A stretch of DNA of 64,000 bases. It comes from Alphaproteobacteria bacterium (GTDB taxonomy: Bacteria; Pseudomonadota; Alphaproteobacteria; UBA6615). The position numbers and the translations under genes are program-made. Below the pieces are notes generated by a model that saw nothing but the letters and a program-made list of their open reading frames with translations, ran no database searches and was not told where the DNA came from. Positions 1-10,549 of this stretch are shown here, piece by piece (the stretch's first letter is position 1; each line of letters begins with the position of its first letter). The DNA lies in contig PBWR01000023.1 in assembly GCA_002727315.1 (NCBI GenBank), forward strand, positions 36,722-100,721, written 5' to 3'.

Positions 1-1
1 G

Positions 2-2281
2 AGCCATCCCCAGTTCGGTCTGCGCCAGCTCCTGCTGCGGCTCGGGGCTGAGCGGGCCGGGGTGCGTGAATGGCCGGGCGCACACGAGCCGGGCACGGCC
101 GGGCCCGCGCGTATGCGTCTGGTCTCGGAAGCAATGCGTCCGGCGGCCACAACTGAAGCCTGGCGTGGTGAGCGGGGCAGCATAGGGGCGGAAGCTCTTG
201 CCGGCGTTCGGCGGATCGACGCGTGCGAGCCGCACGAGGAGGCTGGGGCCGTCGCCCTTGTGCTGCGTGAGGTGCTGGAGACGCCGGGGCGCACCGGGGC
301 CCTGGTCACCCCGGACCGGGCGTTGGCGCGCCGGGTTGCTTCGATCCTCGGGCGTTGGGGCGTCGACATCGATGACAGTGCGGGCACACCGCTGGCGGAT
401 ACACCGACGGGGATCTTCCTGCGCCTCGTCGTTGCACTGGTACATGAGGGAGCAGCACCGGTGCCCTTGCTGGCAGCGCTCAAGCATCCCCTGGCGTCGG
501 GCGGGCAGGCGACGGTCGCGTTTCGCGCAAGGGTCCGGGACCTTGAGCGTGTGATTCTGCGTGGACCCCGGCCGGCAAGGGGTTTTGAAGGCCTGCGCCG
601 CACCGCCGAGCGCACGGCCTACCGGGCCGCCAAACATGGCTGGACGGGCCCGCAGGATCTGGAAAAACTCCCCGATATTCTGGTCATGATAGACGGGTTG
701 GCCGGGATCGCAGCACCCATGACGGAGGTAATGGACCAGGCCAATGCCGATCTATCGGATATTGTTCAGGCCCACATTGGCTTGTGTGAAGCGCTGGCGG
801 CGAGCGCGGAGGAAACCGGTGCCACCCGATTGTGGGCCGGAGAGGCGGGCGAGGCGCTCGCCACGTTCGTCGCGGAACTGCTGGAAGCAGGTCCCGCCCT
901 CGGGCCGGTGCCACCGGGCCGTTATGCGGCGCTGTTCGATGCATTGCTGGCGGGCCGGGTCGTACGTCCGCGATTCGGCGCACATCCCAGATTGTCGATC
1001 CTGGGACCGCTCGAGGCGCGGCTGCAGCATTTCGACGTGGTGGTTCTCGGCGGCCTGAACGAGGGAAGCTGGCCTCCCGAGGCCGACGTCGACCCCTGGA
1101 TGGGCCGGACCATGCGCAGCGATTTCGGCCTGCCGTCGCCTGAACGCAGGATCGGCCTGAGCGCGCATGATTTTGCCCAGGCCTTTTGTGCCGAGCGGGT
1201 CGTCCTCTCCCGCTCCGAACGGGTCGATGGCGCCCCGAACATGCCGTCGCGCTGGCTGACACGTCTCGATGTCGCTGCCGACGCGCTCGGGCTGAAGGCC
1301 GCGCGCGAGGATGAACAGCAGGCGCGAAGCTATCTCCATTGGTGGCGGGCACTCGACGGGCCGCGCCTGGACCAGGTGACGGATGGCAAGGCGGTACGGC
1401 CCCGGCCGGCACCGCCGGTGTCCGCGCGTCCTCGTCAACTTTCGGTCACCCAGATCGAGACCTGGATGCGTGACCCCTATGCGATCTATGCCCGGGAAAT
1501 CCTGAAACTCAGGGCGCTGCCACCCCTCGATCAGAATGCCGATGCAGCGATCTACGGGCAATTGATTCACGGCGTGCTCGACGGTTTCCTGGCGGAATCC
1601 GCCGTGGGGCCGTTGCCGGCGGACGCGCGCGAGCGTTTGATCACGCGCGGCACGGAGGCGCTTTCGCCCTATCGTAGCCTGCCGTCGGTCTGGACCTTCT
1701 GGTGGCCGCGCTTCGAGCGGATCGCCGACTGGTTCCTGTCTGTCGAGACGTTGCGACGGGCCAGCCTGAAGAGAACCCATACCGAGATTACCGGTTCTCT
1801 GACATTCGACGCGCCGGCCGGTCCCTTCCGCCTGTCCGCCCGGGCCGACCGGATCGATGAACTTGTCGATGGCGGCCTGGCGGTCATCGACTTAAAGACC
1901 GGGGCGCCACCGTCCAAGCGCGAGGTGATGGCGGGATTTGCCCCGCAATTGCCCCTGGAGGCGGTGATCGTCGGCGCCGGCGGCTTTGCCGATGTACCGG
2001 CCGGAGAGGTTAGCGAGCTGGCATTCTGGCGCCTGTCGGGCGGCCGTGACCCTGGCCAGGTGCGCGACGCGGCCGATGATCCAGCAGCGGTGGCCGCCGA
2101 GGCCTATGCGGGCCTGAAGGCGCTCGTGGCCCGGTTTGACGATCCGGCGACCGTCTATGAAGCCCGGCCCCGCCCCGACCGGGCTCCCGTGTACTCCGAC
2201 TATGAACATCTGGCCCGCGTGCGCGAATGGTCGAGCGGCGGCGATCCGGGCGGTGAGACCGACGGCGGAGGTGATGCATGA
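2..2281 (+). CDS. addB: Double-strand break repair protein AddB (5' truncated by window edge)
   Basis: Frame stays open to the window start (SHPQFGLRQLLLRLGAERAG...); C-terminal PD-(D/E)XK-like 'AVIDLKTGAPPS'; ATGA overlap with addA. Confidence 0.9.
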   Translation, partial: SHPQFGLRQLLLRLGAERAGVREWPGAHEPGTAGPARMRLVSEAMRPAATTEAWRGERGSIGAEALAGVRRIDACEPHEEAGAVALVLREVLETPGRTGALVTPDRALARRVASILGRWGVDIDDSAGTPLADTPTGIFLRLVVALVHEGAAPVPLLAALKHPLASGGQATVAFRARVRDLERVILRGPRPARGFEGLRRTAERTAYRAAKHGWTGPQDLEKLPDILVMIDGLAGIAAPMTEVMDQANADLSDIVQAHIGLCEALAASAEETGATRLWAGEAGEALATFVAELLEAGPALGPVPPGRYAALFDALLAGRVVRPRFGAHPRLSILGPLEARLQHFDVVVLGGLNEGSWPPEADVDPWMGRTMRSDFGLPSPERRIGLSAHDFAQAFCAERVVLSRSERVDGAPNMPSRWLTRLDVAADALGLKAAREDEQQARSYLHWWRALDGPRLDQVTDGKAVRPRPAPPVSARPRQLSVTQIETWMRDPYAIYAREILKLRALPPLDQNADAAIYGQLIHGVLDGFLAESAVGPLPADARERLITRGTEALSPYRSLPSVWTFWWPRFERIADWFLSVETLRRASLKRTHTEITGSLTFDAPAGPFRLSARADRIDELVDGGLAVIDLKTGAPPSKREVMAGFAPQLPLEAVIVGAGGFADVPAGEVSELAFWRLSGGRDPGQVRDAADDPAAVAAEAYAGLKALVARFDDPATVYEARPRPDRAPVYSDYEHLARVREWSSGGDPGGETDGGGDA

Positions 2282-5200
2282 GCCTCACCGATTTCAATCC
2301 CGCACAGCTCGACCGTGTCATCCAGCGCCAGCGGCTGGGCGCAGATGCCGGCGCGAATGCTTGGGTGTCCGCATCGGCGGGCGCGGGCAAGACCCGGGTC
2401 CTGCGAGATCGGGTGTTGCGTCTTCTGCTGGCCGGGGTCCCGCCCCAGCGTGTGCTGTGCCTGACCTTCACCAAGGCCGCCGCCGCCGAGATGTCCCGCC
2501 GGATCAATGCCGAGCTCGGGGCCTGGACTGTTTCGGATGATGCCGAATTGCCGGCGCAGCTCTCCGATCTATTGGGCCGCGATGCGACCGACGACGAACG
2601 GCTGCGCGCGCGCCAATTGTTCGCTCGGGTCCTCGATACACCCGGCGGCATGAAGATCATGACCATTCATGCGTTCTGCCAGTCGGTGTTGCGCCGGTTC
2701 CCCCTGGAAGCGGGCGTGGTGCCCCATTTCCGGGTCATGGAGGAACGCGACTCCAGCGAGATGATGGACGAGGCCCAGGCCGAACTTCTCGCGAGCGCCC
2801 ATCTGGGAGGCGGCGAGCTCAGCGCCGCGGCCGCAACGGTGGCGCGCCGGGTGCATGAAACCCGGTTCCCGGAGCTGCTGAACGAGATAGCCCGCGCGCG
2901 CGCGGCGTTCGCGGAGTTCCTGCAGCGATCGGGTGGAATCGAAGGTGCATGGGACCGGATGGCAGACCGCCTGGGGGTGGTGTTGGGGACAGACACCGAC
3001 GACATTCTGGCCGATGCCTGTGACGACACGGCGTTCGATGATGCCGGTCTGCGGCAGGCCGTCGCCGGGCTGGCGGCGGGCTCCGCCGCCGATCAGGCGC
3101 GTGCCGCGGAAATCGGTGCCTGGCTGGCTGGCGAACCGGCGCAGCGGAAGGCGGTGCTGGATAGCTATGCCGCGGTCTTCCTGACACAGGGCGGGCAGGG
3201 CTCCGTGCGCAAGACCCTGGCGACCAAGCCGGTGCGGGAAGCCGACCCGGCCCTCGAAGATATCCTTGCCCGCGAGGCCGAGCGCCTCGTGGCGCTGCGC
3301 GAGGCTTTGCGGAAGGCCGACCTCTATCAGTCGAACTGCGCGCTTGTGCGCCTGGCGGCGGAGCTGATTGCGCGATACGAGGCCAGGAAGGCGGCGAGCG
3401 GACGTCTCGATTTCGATGACCTGATCGCCCGTACCCGTGCGCTATTGCGCGGCGACGGCGCCGCCGCCTGGGTCCTGTTCAAGCTCGATGGCGGGATCGA
3501 CCATGTCCTGATTGACGAGGCCCAGGACACGAACCCCGAGCAGTGGGACGTGGTCCTGTCCCTGGTGGATGAGTTCTTTGCCGGGATCAGCGCCCGCGAC
3601 GAGTCGGTGGGCGCGGTCGGTTTGCCGGAACGCAGTGTGTTCGCGGTCGGCGATGCAAAACAGTCGATATACAGTTTCCAGGGGGCCGATCCCGCTCGGT
3701 TTGAGCTGGTTCGCCGCCATCTGGAGGCCCGCGCGGACGCAGCGCGGCGGGACTGGAACAATGTGCCGCTGGATTTCTCGTTTCGTTCGGCACGGCCGAT
3801 CCTCGAGGCGGTCGACAAGGTGTTCGAATCGCCCCGGGCCGGCGACGGTGTGGTCGATCCGGATGCACCGGTCCAGCACACGCCGCTGCGTGATGCGGCT
3901 GCGGGCCGTGTCGAGATCTGGCCGCCCGTGGTGGTCGAAAAACTCGCGGAGCCCGAACCCTGGAAGCCGCCGGTCGACCCGGTCATGCGGCCCGGCGCGA
4001 TGGAGCAACTGGCTGAGATGATTGCCGGGCAAACGGCCGACTGGCTGGCGCAGGGAGAGATCCTAGAAAGCAAGGGGCGGCCGATCGAGGCGGAGGACAT
4101 CATGGTCCTGGTGCGTCAGCGCGGCGCCTTCGTGGAGGCTCTGGTGCGCGCATTCAAGGCGCACAACGTGCCGGTGGCGGGTGTCGACCGGATGGTGCTC
4201 AGCGAGCAGATGGCGGTGATGGACCTGCTGGCACTGGGGGAATTCCTGTTGCTGCCGGAAGACGACCTCACCCTTGCGACCGTCCTCAAGAGCCCGCTGG
4301 TCGGGTTCGACGAGGAGACGCTGTTTGCCCTTTCTCATGATCGTGGGGAGCAAACGCTGTGGCAGGCGCTGGCCGGACGGCGGGAGGAGAACGAGATCTT
4401 TGCCCATGCGCACGGCCATCTCTCGGATCTGCTGGGCCGGGTCGATTACGAGCGGCCCTATGAACTCTATGCCGGTCTTCTGGCGGGCGGCGGGCGGGAG
4501 CGACTGTTTGCCCGCCTCGGCCCGGATGCGGCGGACCCGATCGACGAGTTCCTGTCCCTCGCGCTCTCTTATGAACGCGGCCATGCACCGACCCTGCAGG
4601 GCTTCCTGCATTGGGTCGCCGCCGGCCAGGCGGAAGTGAAACGCGATCTGGACCAGACCGGCGGTGCGGTACGCGTGATGACCGTGCATGGGGCCAAGGG
4701 GCTGGAGGCGCCCATCGTCTTCCTGCCGGACACGACGCGCCTGCCGCGGCACCTGCCCAATATCCTGTGGGATGAGGATGATCAGGGTCCGTATTTCATC
4801 TGGTTGCCGCACGCCGAGGATGCGGACGCCACGACCGGTGAACTTCGCGAGACGGTTCGGGCGCGGCGCGACCAGGAATATCGGCGGCTTCTGTATGTCG
4901 CGATGACGCGTGCGGAAGAGCGCCTGTATGTTTGCGGCTGGAACGAACCCGCCGAGGGGTCCTGGTACAATCTTGTCCGCCCGGCGCTGGAGATGATCGG
5001 GCGCCCGGTCGACGCCGCCGCGTTCGGCGCGCTGGGGGGCGAAGTGGAACCGGTCCTGCGTCTGTCGGTCGATCAGCGCGGACCTGTCTCCCCGGTGACC
5101 GCGACCGGGGATCCGGAGCTGCTGGCCATGCCTGCCTGGATTTCGCAGTCGGTGCCGCCGGAACCTTCGCCGTCGCGCCCCCTGGTGCCGTCCGATCCCG

Positions 5201-5775
5201 GCGAAGACCCGCCCGTGCGTACACCCGGCGGTCTGCGCGATGACGGCGCACGTTTTCGCCGCGGCAATATCCTGCACCGCCTGTTGCAATGGCTGCCCGA
5301 ATTGCCGGTCGGCACACGCCGGGACGCCGCGGCGCGATATCTGGCCCGCCCGGGCCTGGCCCTTGAAGAGACGGCGCAGGCGGATCTCCTGGAGGAGATC
5401 ATGGTGGTGCTCGAGGCCGAGGCCTTTGCCGGCCTGTTCGGGCCGCAGAGCATCTCGGAGGTTGCGGTGACCGGCACCGTCCGCGCGGCCGATGGTGCCG
5501 CATTCGTCATTTCGGGCCAGATCGACCGGCTAGTGCTGTCCGACGGCGAGGTGGCGATCGTCGACTACAAGTCCAACCGCCCGCCCCCGGACGCCGCGCA
5601 GGACGTGGCACCCGTCTATCTGCGTCAAATGGCAGCATACCGGCACCTGATCGCCCAGGCCTGGCCGGATCGCGTGGTCCGTGCCTATCTGCTGTGGACC
5701 GATGCGCCGCGGCTGATGGAGCTTTCCGCCGATCTGCTCGATCGCCACGCGCCGTCCGGCCGCACGTCGGTGTGA
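2278..5775 (+). CDS. addA: Double-strand break repair helicase AddA (UvrD-type)
   Basis: Walker A 'SAGAGKTRVLRDRVLRLLLAGVPPQRVLCLTFTKAAAAEM'; C-terminal nuclease 'AIVDYKSNRPPP'; adjacent to addB. Confidence 0.95.
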   Translation: MSLTDFNPAQLDRVIQRQRLGADAGANAWVSASAGAGKTRVLRDRVLRLLLAGVPPQRVLCLTFTKAAAAEMSRRINAELGAWTVSDDAELPAQLSDLLGRDATDDERLRARQLFARVLDTPGGMKIMTIHAFCQSVLRRFPLEAGVVPHFRVMEERDSSEMMDEAQAELLASAHLGGGELSAAAATVARRVHETRFPELLNEIARARAAFAEFLQRSGGIEGAWDRMADRLGVVLGTDTDDILADACDDTAFDDAGLRQAVAGLAAGSAADQARAAEIGAWLAGEPAQRKAVLDSYAAVFLTQGGQGSVRKTLATKPVREADPALEDILAREAERLVALREALRKADLYQSNCALVRLAAELIARYEARKAASGRLDFDDLIARTRALLRGDGAAAWVLFKLDGGIDHVLIDEAQDTNPEQWDVVLSLVDEFFAGISARDESVGAVGLPERSVFAVGDAKQSIYSFQGADPARFELVRRHLEARADAARRDWNNVPLDFSFRSARPILEAVDKVFESPRAGDGVVDPDAPVQHTPLRDAAAGRVEIWPPVVVEKLAEPEPWKPPVDPVMRPGAMEQLAEMIAGQTADWLAQGEILESKGRPIEAEDIMVLVRQRGAFVEALVRAFKAHNVPVAGVDRMVLSEQMAVMDLLALGEFLLLPEDDLTLATVLKSPLVGFDEETLFALSHDRGEQTLWQALAGRREENEIFAHAHGHLSDLLGRVDYERPYELYAGLLAGGGRERLFARLGPDAADPIDEFLSLALSYERGHAPTLQGFLHWVAAGQAEVKRDLDQTGGAVRVMTVHGAKGLEAPIVFLPDTTRLPRHLPNILWDEDDQGPYFIWLPHAEDADATTGELRETVRARRDQEYRRLLYVAMTRAEERLYVCGWNEPAEGSWYNLVRPALEMIGRPVDAAAFGALGGEVEPVLRLSVDQRGPVSPVTATGDPELLAMPAWISQSVPPEPSPSRPLVPSDPGEDPPVRTPGGLRDDGARFRRGNILHRLLQWLPELPVGTRRDAAARYLARPGLALEETAQADLLEEIMVVLEAEAFAGLFGPQSISEVAVTGTVRAADGAAFVISGQIDRLVLSDGEVAIVDYKSNRPPPDAAQDVAPVYLRQMAAYRHLIAQAWPDRVVRAYLLWTDAPRLMELSADLLDRHAPSGRTSV

Positions 5776-5796
5776 ACGGGCGGTGAGGGGCTGTTC

Positions 5797-5825
5797 TTGA
5801 CGATTCGCAAAGCGAAATCTAGTTT
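5797..5825 (+). promoter_or_regulatory. Putative promoter with internal palindrome upstream of trxA
   Basis: TTGACG-N17-TAGTTT with inverted repeat TTCGC-AAA-GCGAA in the spacer; motif reading only. Confidence 0.3.
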
Positions 5826-5885
5826 CGAGCGCAATGATAAACACCCGGGCCGCCGCTGCGCCTGGACTACCGAAAAGGATTAGAT

Positions 5886-6206
5886 ATGCCGTCCAAGCAG
5901 ATTACCGACGATTCCTTTGAGACCGACGTTTTGCAATCGGACAAGCCCGTTCTGGTGGATTTCTGGGCGGAATGGTGTGGTCCCTGCAAGCAGATCGGCC
6001 CGACCCTGGAAGAGCTATCCGACGACAAGGACGGTTCGATCGTGGTTGCCAAGCTCAATATCGACGACAACCCGATGACGCCGTCGAAATACGGTGTGCG
6101 CGGCATCCCCACGCTTCTGCTTTTCAAGGAGGGTCAGGTCGCCTCGATGAAGGTCGGCAGCCTCCCCAAGAGCCAGATTTACGACTGGGTCGATTCCGTC
6201 CTCTAG
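5886..6206 (+). CDS. trxA: Thioredoxin
   Basis: '[16 protein letters not shown]' active site; about 106 aa. Confidence 0.95.
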   Translation: MPSKQITDDSFETDVLQSDKPVLVDFWAEWCGPCKQIGPTLEELSDDKDGSIVVAKLNIDDNPMTPSKYGVRGIPTLLLFKEGQVASMKVGSLPKSQIYDWVDSVL

Positions 6207-6229
6207 GACCGGATATCAGCGTACTTCAA

Positions 6230-6258
6230 GGAACCCTGCCTTCGGGCAGGGTTTTTCT
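6230..6258 (+). terminator. Rho-independent terminator after trxA
   Basis: AACCCTGCC-TTCG-GGCAGGGTT followed by T-run. Confidence 0.85.
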
Positions 6259-6266
6259 TGTCGCGG

Positions 6267-7343
6267 TCAGGTCGTTGCCCGCTGTTTGCTATAGCGCTCC
6301 AGCAACTGGCGGCCGGTCTCGTCATACATGAACGAAAGCAGCGTGTAGCGCCGGCCCTTGGTCACGTCGGTCGCCTCGTGCAGCAGGTTGCACGAAAAAA
6401 TCGCCGCCTCGCCCGTCGCCGGGCTGTAGCTCGTCATGCCGTACTCCGGGAACCGGAGCTCACCGCCCTCATACTCCTCGGTGTTCAGGTTCAGGGTCAT
6501 GGCAAAGCGCCGGTGCGCCGTGCCGATGGTGCTGTTGTCGCGGTGTGGCCGGAAAAAGCCGCCGACATCGGCGTCGTAGCGCGCGATCTTGAATTCTTCG
6601 ACAAAACGGATCGGGCAGTGAAACGCGAGCTGGATTTCCGGCAGGACGCGCCGCTCGATCCGGCTGCCGATGGCCTCGAGCAAATCCGCATCGACAACAT
6701 GATGGTCGCGCCGGCGCTTGGTCTCGCCGTCGGTGATGTGCACCATCTTGCCTTCTCTCATGCGCAGGGTGCCCGAGGCCTCGTTGCCGCGTTCCTCGAA
6801 CTGCGCGATCAGCCATTTGCAGAAATCCGGTGAAAACACCTCCGGGATGACTAGGACCGGCGGGTGCAGACTGGCCGTTGTCACCACGACGGGGTCCATG
6901 GCCACGATCTCGGCAGCCGCCCGTTCGGCGATCGGCGTGTCGCCGGGGCGCAGGACCGAGCGCACCTTCATGTCGCGGCCGAATATGAATCCCATCAGTT
7001 TGCCGCGGGCGCCGAAGCGGCTCGCGACCTTCTTGTCGGCATCCGAGAGCATAAAGAATTCTGCATCGTTCTCGGTTGCGGTCTTCTGCACCAGCGGGAC
7101 CGGGTCGGCGGTGATGGTAAACAGGTGCGCGCCGGCATTCAGCATGGCGGGGGCGGCACGGAACATGGCCTGAAGCTCCGCCATCGCGCCCGGATCCTTT
7201 TGGGTCGGGTACAGGAGGGCGAACAGGGGACCGCCGCGTGACTTGTCTCTGAGATTGATCACGACGTCGCGCTGGTCGGGAAGGAAGAAGTTGGGGGCCC
7301 GGTCGCCCCGTTCCAGCGTGTCGTCCAGTTTCGGTGTGCTCAT
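6267..7343 (-). CDS. Redoxin-like domain fused to 2OG-Fe(II) oxygenase (P4Hc-type)
   Basis: N-terminal 'GDRAPNFFLPDQRD' redoxin-like start; C-terminal 'FFRPHRDNSTIG...LLHEATDVTKGRRYTLLSF' HxD...H...R oxygenase motif. Confidence 0.8.
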   Translation of the reverse strand: MSTPKLDDTLERGDRAPNFFLPDQRDVVINLRDKSRGGPLFALLYPTQKDPGAMAELQAMFRAAPAMLNAGAHLFTITADPVPLVQKTATENDAEFFMLSDADKKVASRFGARGKLMGFIFGRDMKVRSVLRPGDTPIAERAAAEIVAMDPVVVTTASLHPPVLVIPEVFSPDFCKWLIAQFEERGNEASGTLRMREGKMVHITDGETKRRRDHHVVDADLLEAIGSRIERRVLPEIQLAFHCPIRFVEEFKIARYDADVGGFFRPHRDNSTIGTAHRRFAMTLNLNTEEYEGGELRFPEYGMTSYSPATGEAAIFSCNLLHEATDVTKGRRYTLLSFMYDETGRQLLERYSKQRATT

Positions 7344-7427
7344 GGTCGTGCCGCTTCGCCTGTTGGGCCGGATCTCGGGGATCCGCGCCCAGAATACGCC
7401 CGGTGCGTTGCCGCTACCAAGGGGTGT

Positions 7428-8744
7428 TTATCCGTTCTCGCGAAGCATGGCACCGACCAGCAGGTGCGATCCGGTGACGAGAACCCGCACGGGCCCGGGT
7501 TCCGTGCCAACCTGCGCCAGCGCGTCTGCGACTGCGGCCATCGGTCGCGCCGCGAGGCCCGCCGCGCGTGCGGCGCGTGCGAGCGCCTCCGCCTGCCGGC
7601 TGCGCGGTGTATCGGGTAATCCGATCGCGCTCGCGGATGTGGCGACGCCAGCGAACGGAGCCAGGAAACCCTCCGTGTCCTTGTCGTCGAGCAGGGTGAA
7701 AATAAGGTGGAGGGACTTCGGATCGGCGGTATTCATCTCCTGGAACGCACGGGCCAGTGCTTCGGCGCCGAGCGGATTGTGGGCGGCGTCGAGCCAGAGC
7801 TCGCCATCGGGCGGAAGCCGGTCGACGAGCGACCCGGCCGTGAGCCGTTGCAGGCGGCCCGGCCAGCTTGTGTTCGCGATGCCGGTCCCGACGGCTTCGG
7901 ATGTGACACCGGCGAGGTCACAAATCTCCAGGCAGGCCGCGGCCAGGGCAGCATTGTCGAACTGGTGCCGGCCGGGCAGGCCGGGCGGCGGCAGGTTCCA
8001 GACGGTCCCGGCGCGTTCGTAACGGCCGCCGCCATCGAGGGCGGGTGTGGCCGACCATTCGATGCCGCAGCGGTAGAGCGGCGCCCCGACGCCCGCGGCA
8101 TAATCGGATATGACGGCTTCCGCGTCGGGTTGCTGCGTAGCCACGATCGAGGGTGTTCCGGATTTCTGTATGGCTGCCTTCTCGCCGGTGATGGCCGCCA
8201 GCGTGTCCCCCAGGAACGCCATATGATCGAAGCCGACCGGCGTGATGACGGTCGCGGCGGGGTGCGCGACCACGTTCGTGGCATCGAAGCGCCCGCCGAG
8301 CCCGGTTTCCAGCACTACCAGGTCGGCCGGCGCGCGGTCCATGGCCAGGAAGGCGGCCGCCGTGGTGATCTCGAACTCGGTGATGGGGTTGCCCGCGTTC
8401 GACCGTTCCACCTCCTCGAACAGGGCGAGCAGGGATTCGTCGGACAGGAGATCACCGGCGATCCGGTAGCGTTCGGCGAAGCGGACCAGGTGCGGGGAGG
8501 TATAGGCGCTCACGCGCTTGCCGGCCTGGGTCAGGGCGGATGTCAGGAAGGCTGCCGTCGATCCCTTGCCGTTCGTCCCCGCGATATGAATGACCGGCGG
8601 CAACCCGTCCTGGGGATTGTCCAGATCGGACAGCAGCCGTCGCATCCGGTCGAGGGACAGGTCGATACGGTCGGGGTGGTATTTGACGAACCGCGACAGG
8701 ATTGCGTCGATGGCAGCGTCGGCCGTGGCGGGATCAGTCCGCAT
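7428..8744 (-). CDS. folC: Bifunctional folylpolyglutamate synthase/dihydrofolate synthase
   Basis: 'GLPPVIHIAGTNGKGSTAAFLTSALTQAGKRVSAYTSPHL' Mur-ligase-like motif; start chosen at MRTDPAT overlapping the accD 3' end. Confidence 0.93.
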   Translation of the reverse strand: MRTDPATADAAIDAILSRFVKYHPDRIDLSLDRMRRLLSDLDNPQDGLPPVIHIAGTNGKGSTAAFLTSALTQAGKRVSAYTSPHLVRFAERYRIAGDLLSDESLLALFEEVERSNAGNPITEFEITTAAAFLAMDRAPADLVVLETGLGGRFDATNVVAHPAATVITPVGFDHMAFLGDTLAAITGEKAAIQKSGTPSIVATQQPDAEAVISDYAAGVGAPLYRCGIEWSATPALDGGGRYERAGTVWNLPPPGLPGRHQFDNAALAAACLEICDLAGVTSEAVGTGIANTSWPGRLQRLTAGSLVDRLPPDGELWLDAAHNPLGAEALARAFQEMNTADPKSLHLIFTLLDDKDTEGFLAPFAGVATSASAIGLPDTPRSRQAEALARAARAAGLAARPMAAVADALAQVGTEPGPVRVLVTGSHLLVGAMLRENG

Positions 8745-9675
8745 CGGCCGGTTGGGCCGTTTCGGGGGCCGGCGTTGCCGCGGGAGCGGGTGTGGCCGTG
8801 CCACCCCGGGTTTCGTCGCGTGTCGATTCGCCGCCGCGCAGCAGGTTCAGGATCTGACCCAGGCGGGCGTGCATTTCTCCGCGCGGCACCACCAGGTCGA
8901 GCATGCCGTGCTCGAGGAGCGATTCGGCAGTCTGGAATCCCTCGGGCAGTTCCTCGCGGATCGTGTTCTGGATGACGCGCTTGCCTGCAAAACCGATCGT
9001 CGCCCCCGGTTCCGCGATCTGAATATCGCCGAGCATGGCGAAGGATGCCGAAACGCCGCCGGTCGTGGGGTCGCTCAGGATGACGATATAGGGCAGTCCG
9101 GCTTCGCGAACCTGCTCGACCGCCAAAACGGTGCGGGGCATCTGGATCAGGCTGAGCATGCCTTCCTGCATGCGCGCGCCACCCGAGGCGGGAATGGCGA
9201 TCAGAGCCGCATTGCGCGCAACGGCTTCCCGCGCGGCCGCCAGCAGCCCTTCGCCGACCGCCTGGCCCATGGAGCCGCCCATAAAGCCGAAATCGAAGGC
9301 CGCGATCACCGCCGGTTGGCCACCGATGGTCCCGTGGCCCACGACGATCGCCTCGTCCTCGCCGGACTTGGCCTGCGCGTCCTTGAGCCGGTCGGTGTAG
9401 CGCCGGCTGTCACGGAACTTGAGCGGGTCAGGCGTCACGGAGGCCAGCACCACACGTTCGAACGCCCCGTCATCCAACAGGAATCTCATCCGGTCCTTCG
9501 CCGACAGACGCAGGTGATGGCCACAGGCGTGGCAGACGTGCAAATTGTCTGCGAGCTCGCGGTGGAACAGCATCTGCTCGCACGAGGGACACTTGTGCCA
9601 GAGATTGTCCGGCACATCCTTCTTGCCAACCAGTGCGCGAATCTTGGGTCGGACGAATTCGTTCAGCCAGCTCAA
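8734..9675 (-). CDS. accD: Acetyl-CoA carboxylase carboxyltransferase subunit beta
   Basis: 'SWLNEFVRPKIRALVGKKDVPDNLWHKCPSCEQMLF...CHACGHHLRLSAKDR'; probable TTG start. Confidence 0.93.
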   Translation of the reverse strand: MSWLNEFVRPKIRALVGKKDVPDNLWHKCPSCEQMLFHRELADNLHVCHACGHHLRLSAKDRMRFLLDDGAFERVVLASVTPDPLKFRDSRRYTDRLKDAQAKSGEDEAIVVGHGTIGGQPAVIAAFDFGFMGGSMGQAVGEGLLAAAREAVARNAALIAIPASGGARMQEGMLSLIQMPRTVLAVEQVREAGLPYIVILSDPTTGGVSASFAMLGDIQIAEPGATIGFAGKRVIQNTIREELPEGFQTAESLLEHGMLDLVVPRGEMHARLGQILNLLRGGESTRDETRGGTATPAPAATPAPETAQPADAD

Positions 9676-9694
9676 GTGATCCTCACCTGTATTT

Positions 9695-10549
9695 TTATTT
9701 CGCGGCCTTGCGTTGTGCCCCGCGGACGCCGTCCGCGAGCGACTTCGTAAAGTCGAGCACGTTGGCCACGAGTTTGTCACCCGCCTTGCCGTCGGAATCC
9801 AGATTGTCCGCAATGGTCTGCACGATGGCCGAGCCGACCACGGCCGCATCGGCAATTTCCGCGACGGCGCTGGCCTGGTCGGGCGTCTTGATGCCGAAGC
9901 CGACGGCCACCGGCAGGTCCGTATGGCGCTTCAGGCGCTCGACGGCGGCGTGAATCTCGGCGGAGTCCGCCGATCGCGTGCCGGTGATACCGGTGATGGC
10001 GACGTAGTAGACGAAGCCCGATGTGTTCGCGAGAACCGCCGGTAGCCGCACATCATCGGTTGTCGGTGTCGCCAGGCGCACGAAATGCATGCCGGCGGCG
10101 AGTGCGGGCAGGCAGAGCTCGTCGTCTTCCTCCGGCGGCAGATCGACGATGATCAGCGCATCGACACCGGCCTCGCGGGCGTCGGCCAGGAACCGGTCGA
10201 CGCCGTAGATGTAGATCGGGTTGTAGTAGCCCATCAGGATGATCGGCGTATCACTATCGCTGCCGCGGAAGTCCCGCACCATGTCCAGGGTGCGGTCGAG
10301 CCGTGCACCGCCGGTCTTGGCGCGCCGCCCGGCGGCCTGGATGGCGGGCCCGTCGGCCATGGGGTCGGAGTACATGACGCCCAGTTCGATCAAGTCGGCA
10401 CCGGCATCCGGCAGGCCCTTGAGGATTGTCAGGCTGGTTTCGATGTCTGGGTCGGCCGCCATGATGAAGGGCACGAAGGCCGCGCGGCCTTCTTCGGCCA
10501 GCTTGGCGAATCGCGCCTCGATCCGGCCGCTGGTCTCCCCCCGGCTCAC
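9695..10549 (-). CDS. trpA: Tryptophan synthase alpha chain
   Basis: '[13 protein letters not shown]...[25 protein letters not shown]'; GTG start overlapping trpB stop. Confidence 0.95.
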   Translation of the reverse strand: MSRGETSGRIEARFAKLAEEGRAAFVPFIMAADPDIETSLTILKGLPDAGADLIELGVMYSDPMADGPAIQAAGRRAKTGGARLDRTLDMVRDFRGSDSDTPIILMGYYNPIYIYGVDRFLADAREAGVDALIIVDLPPEEDDELCLPALAAGMHFVRLATPTTDDVRLPAVLANTSGFVYYVAITGITGTRSADSAEIHAAVERLKRHTDLPVAVGFGIKTPDQASAVAEIADAAVVGSAIVQTIADNLDSDGKAGDKLVANVLDFTKSLADGVRGAQRKAAK

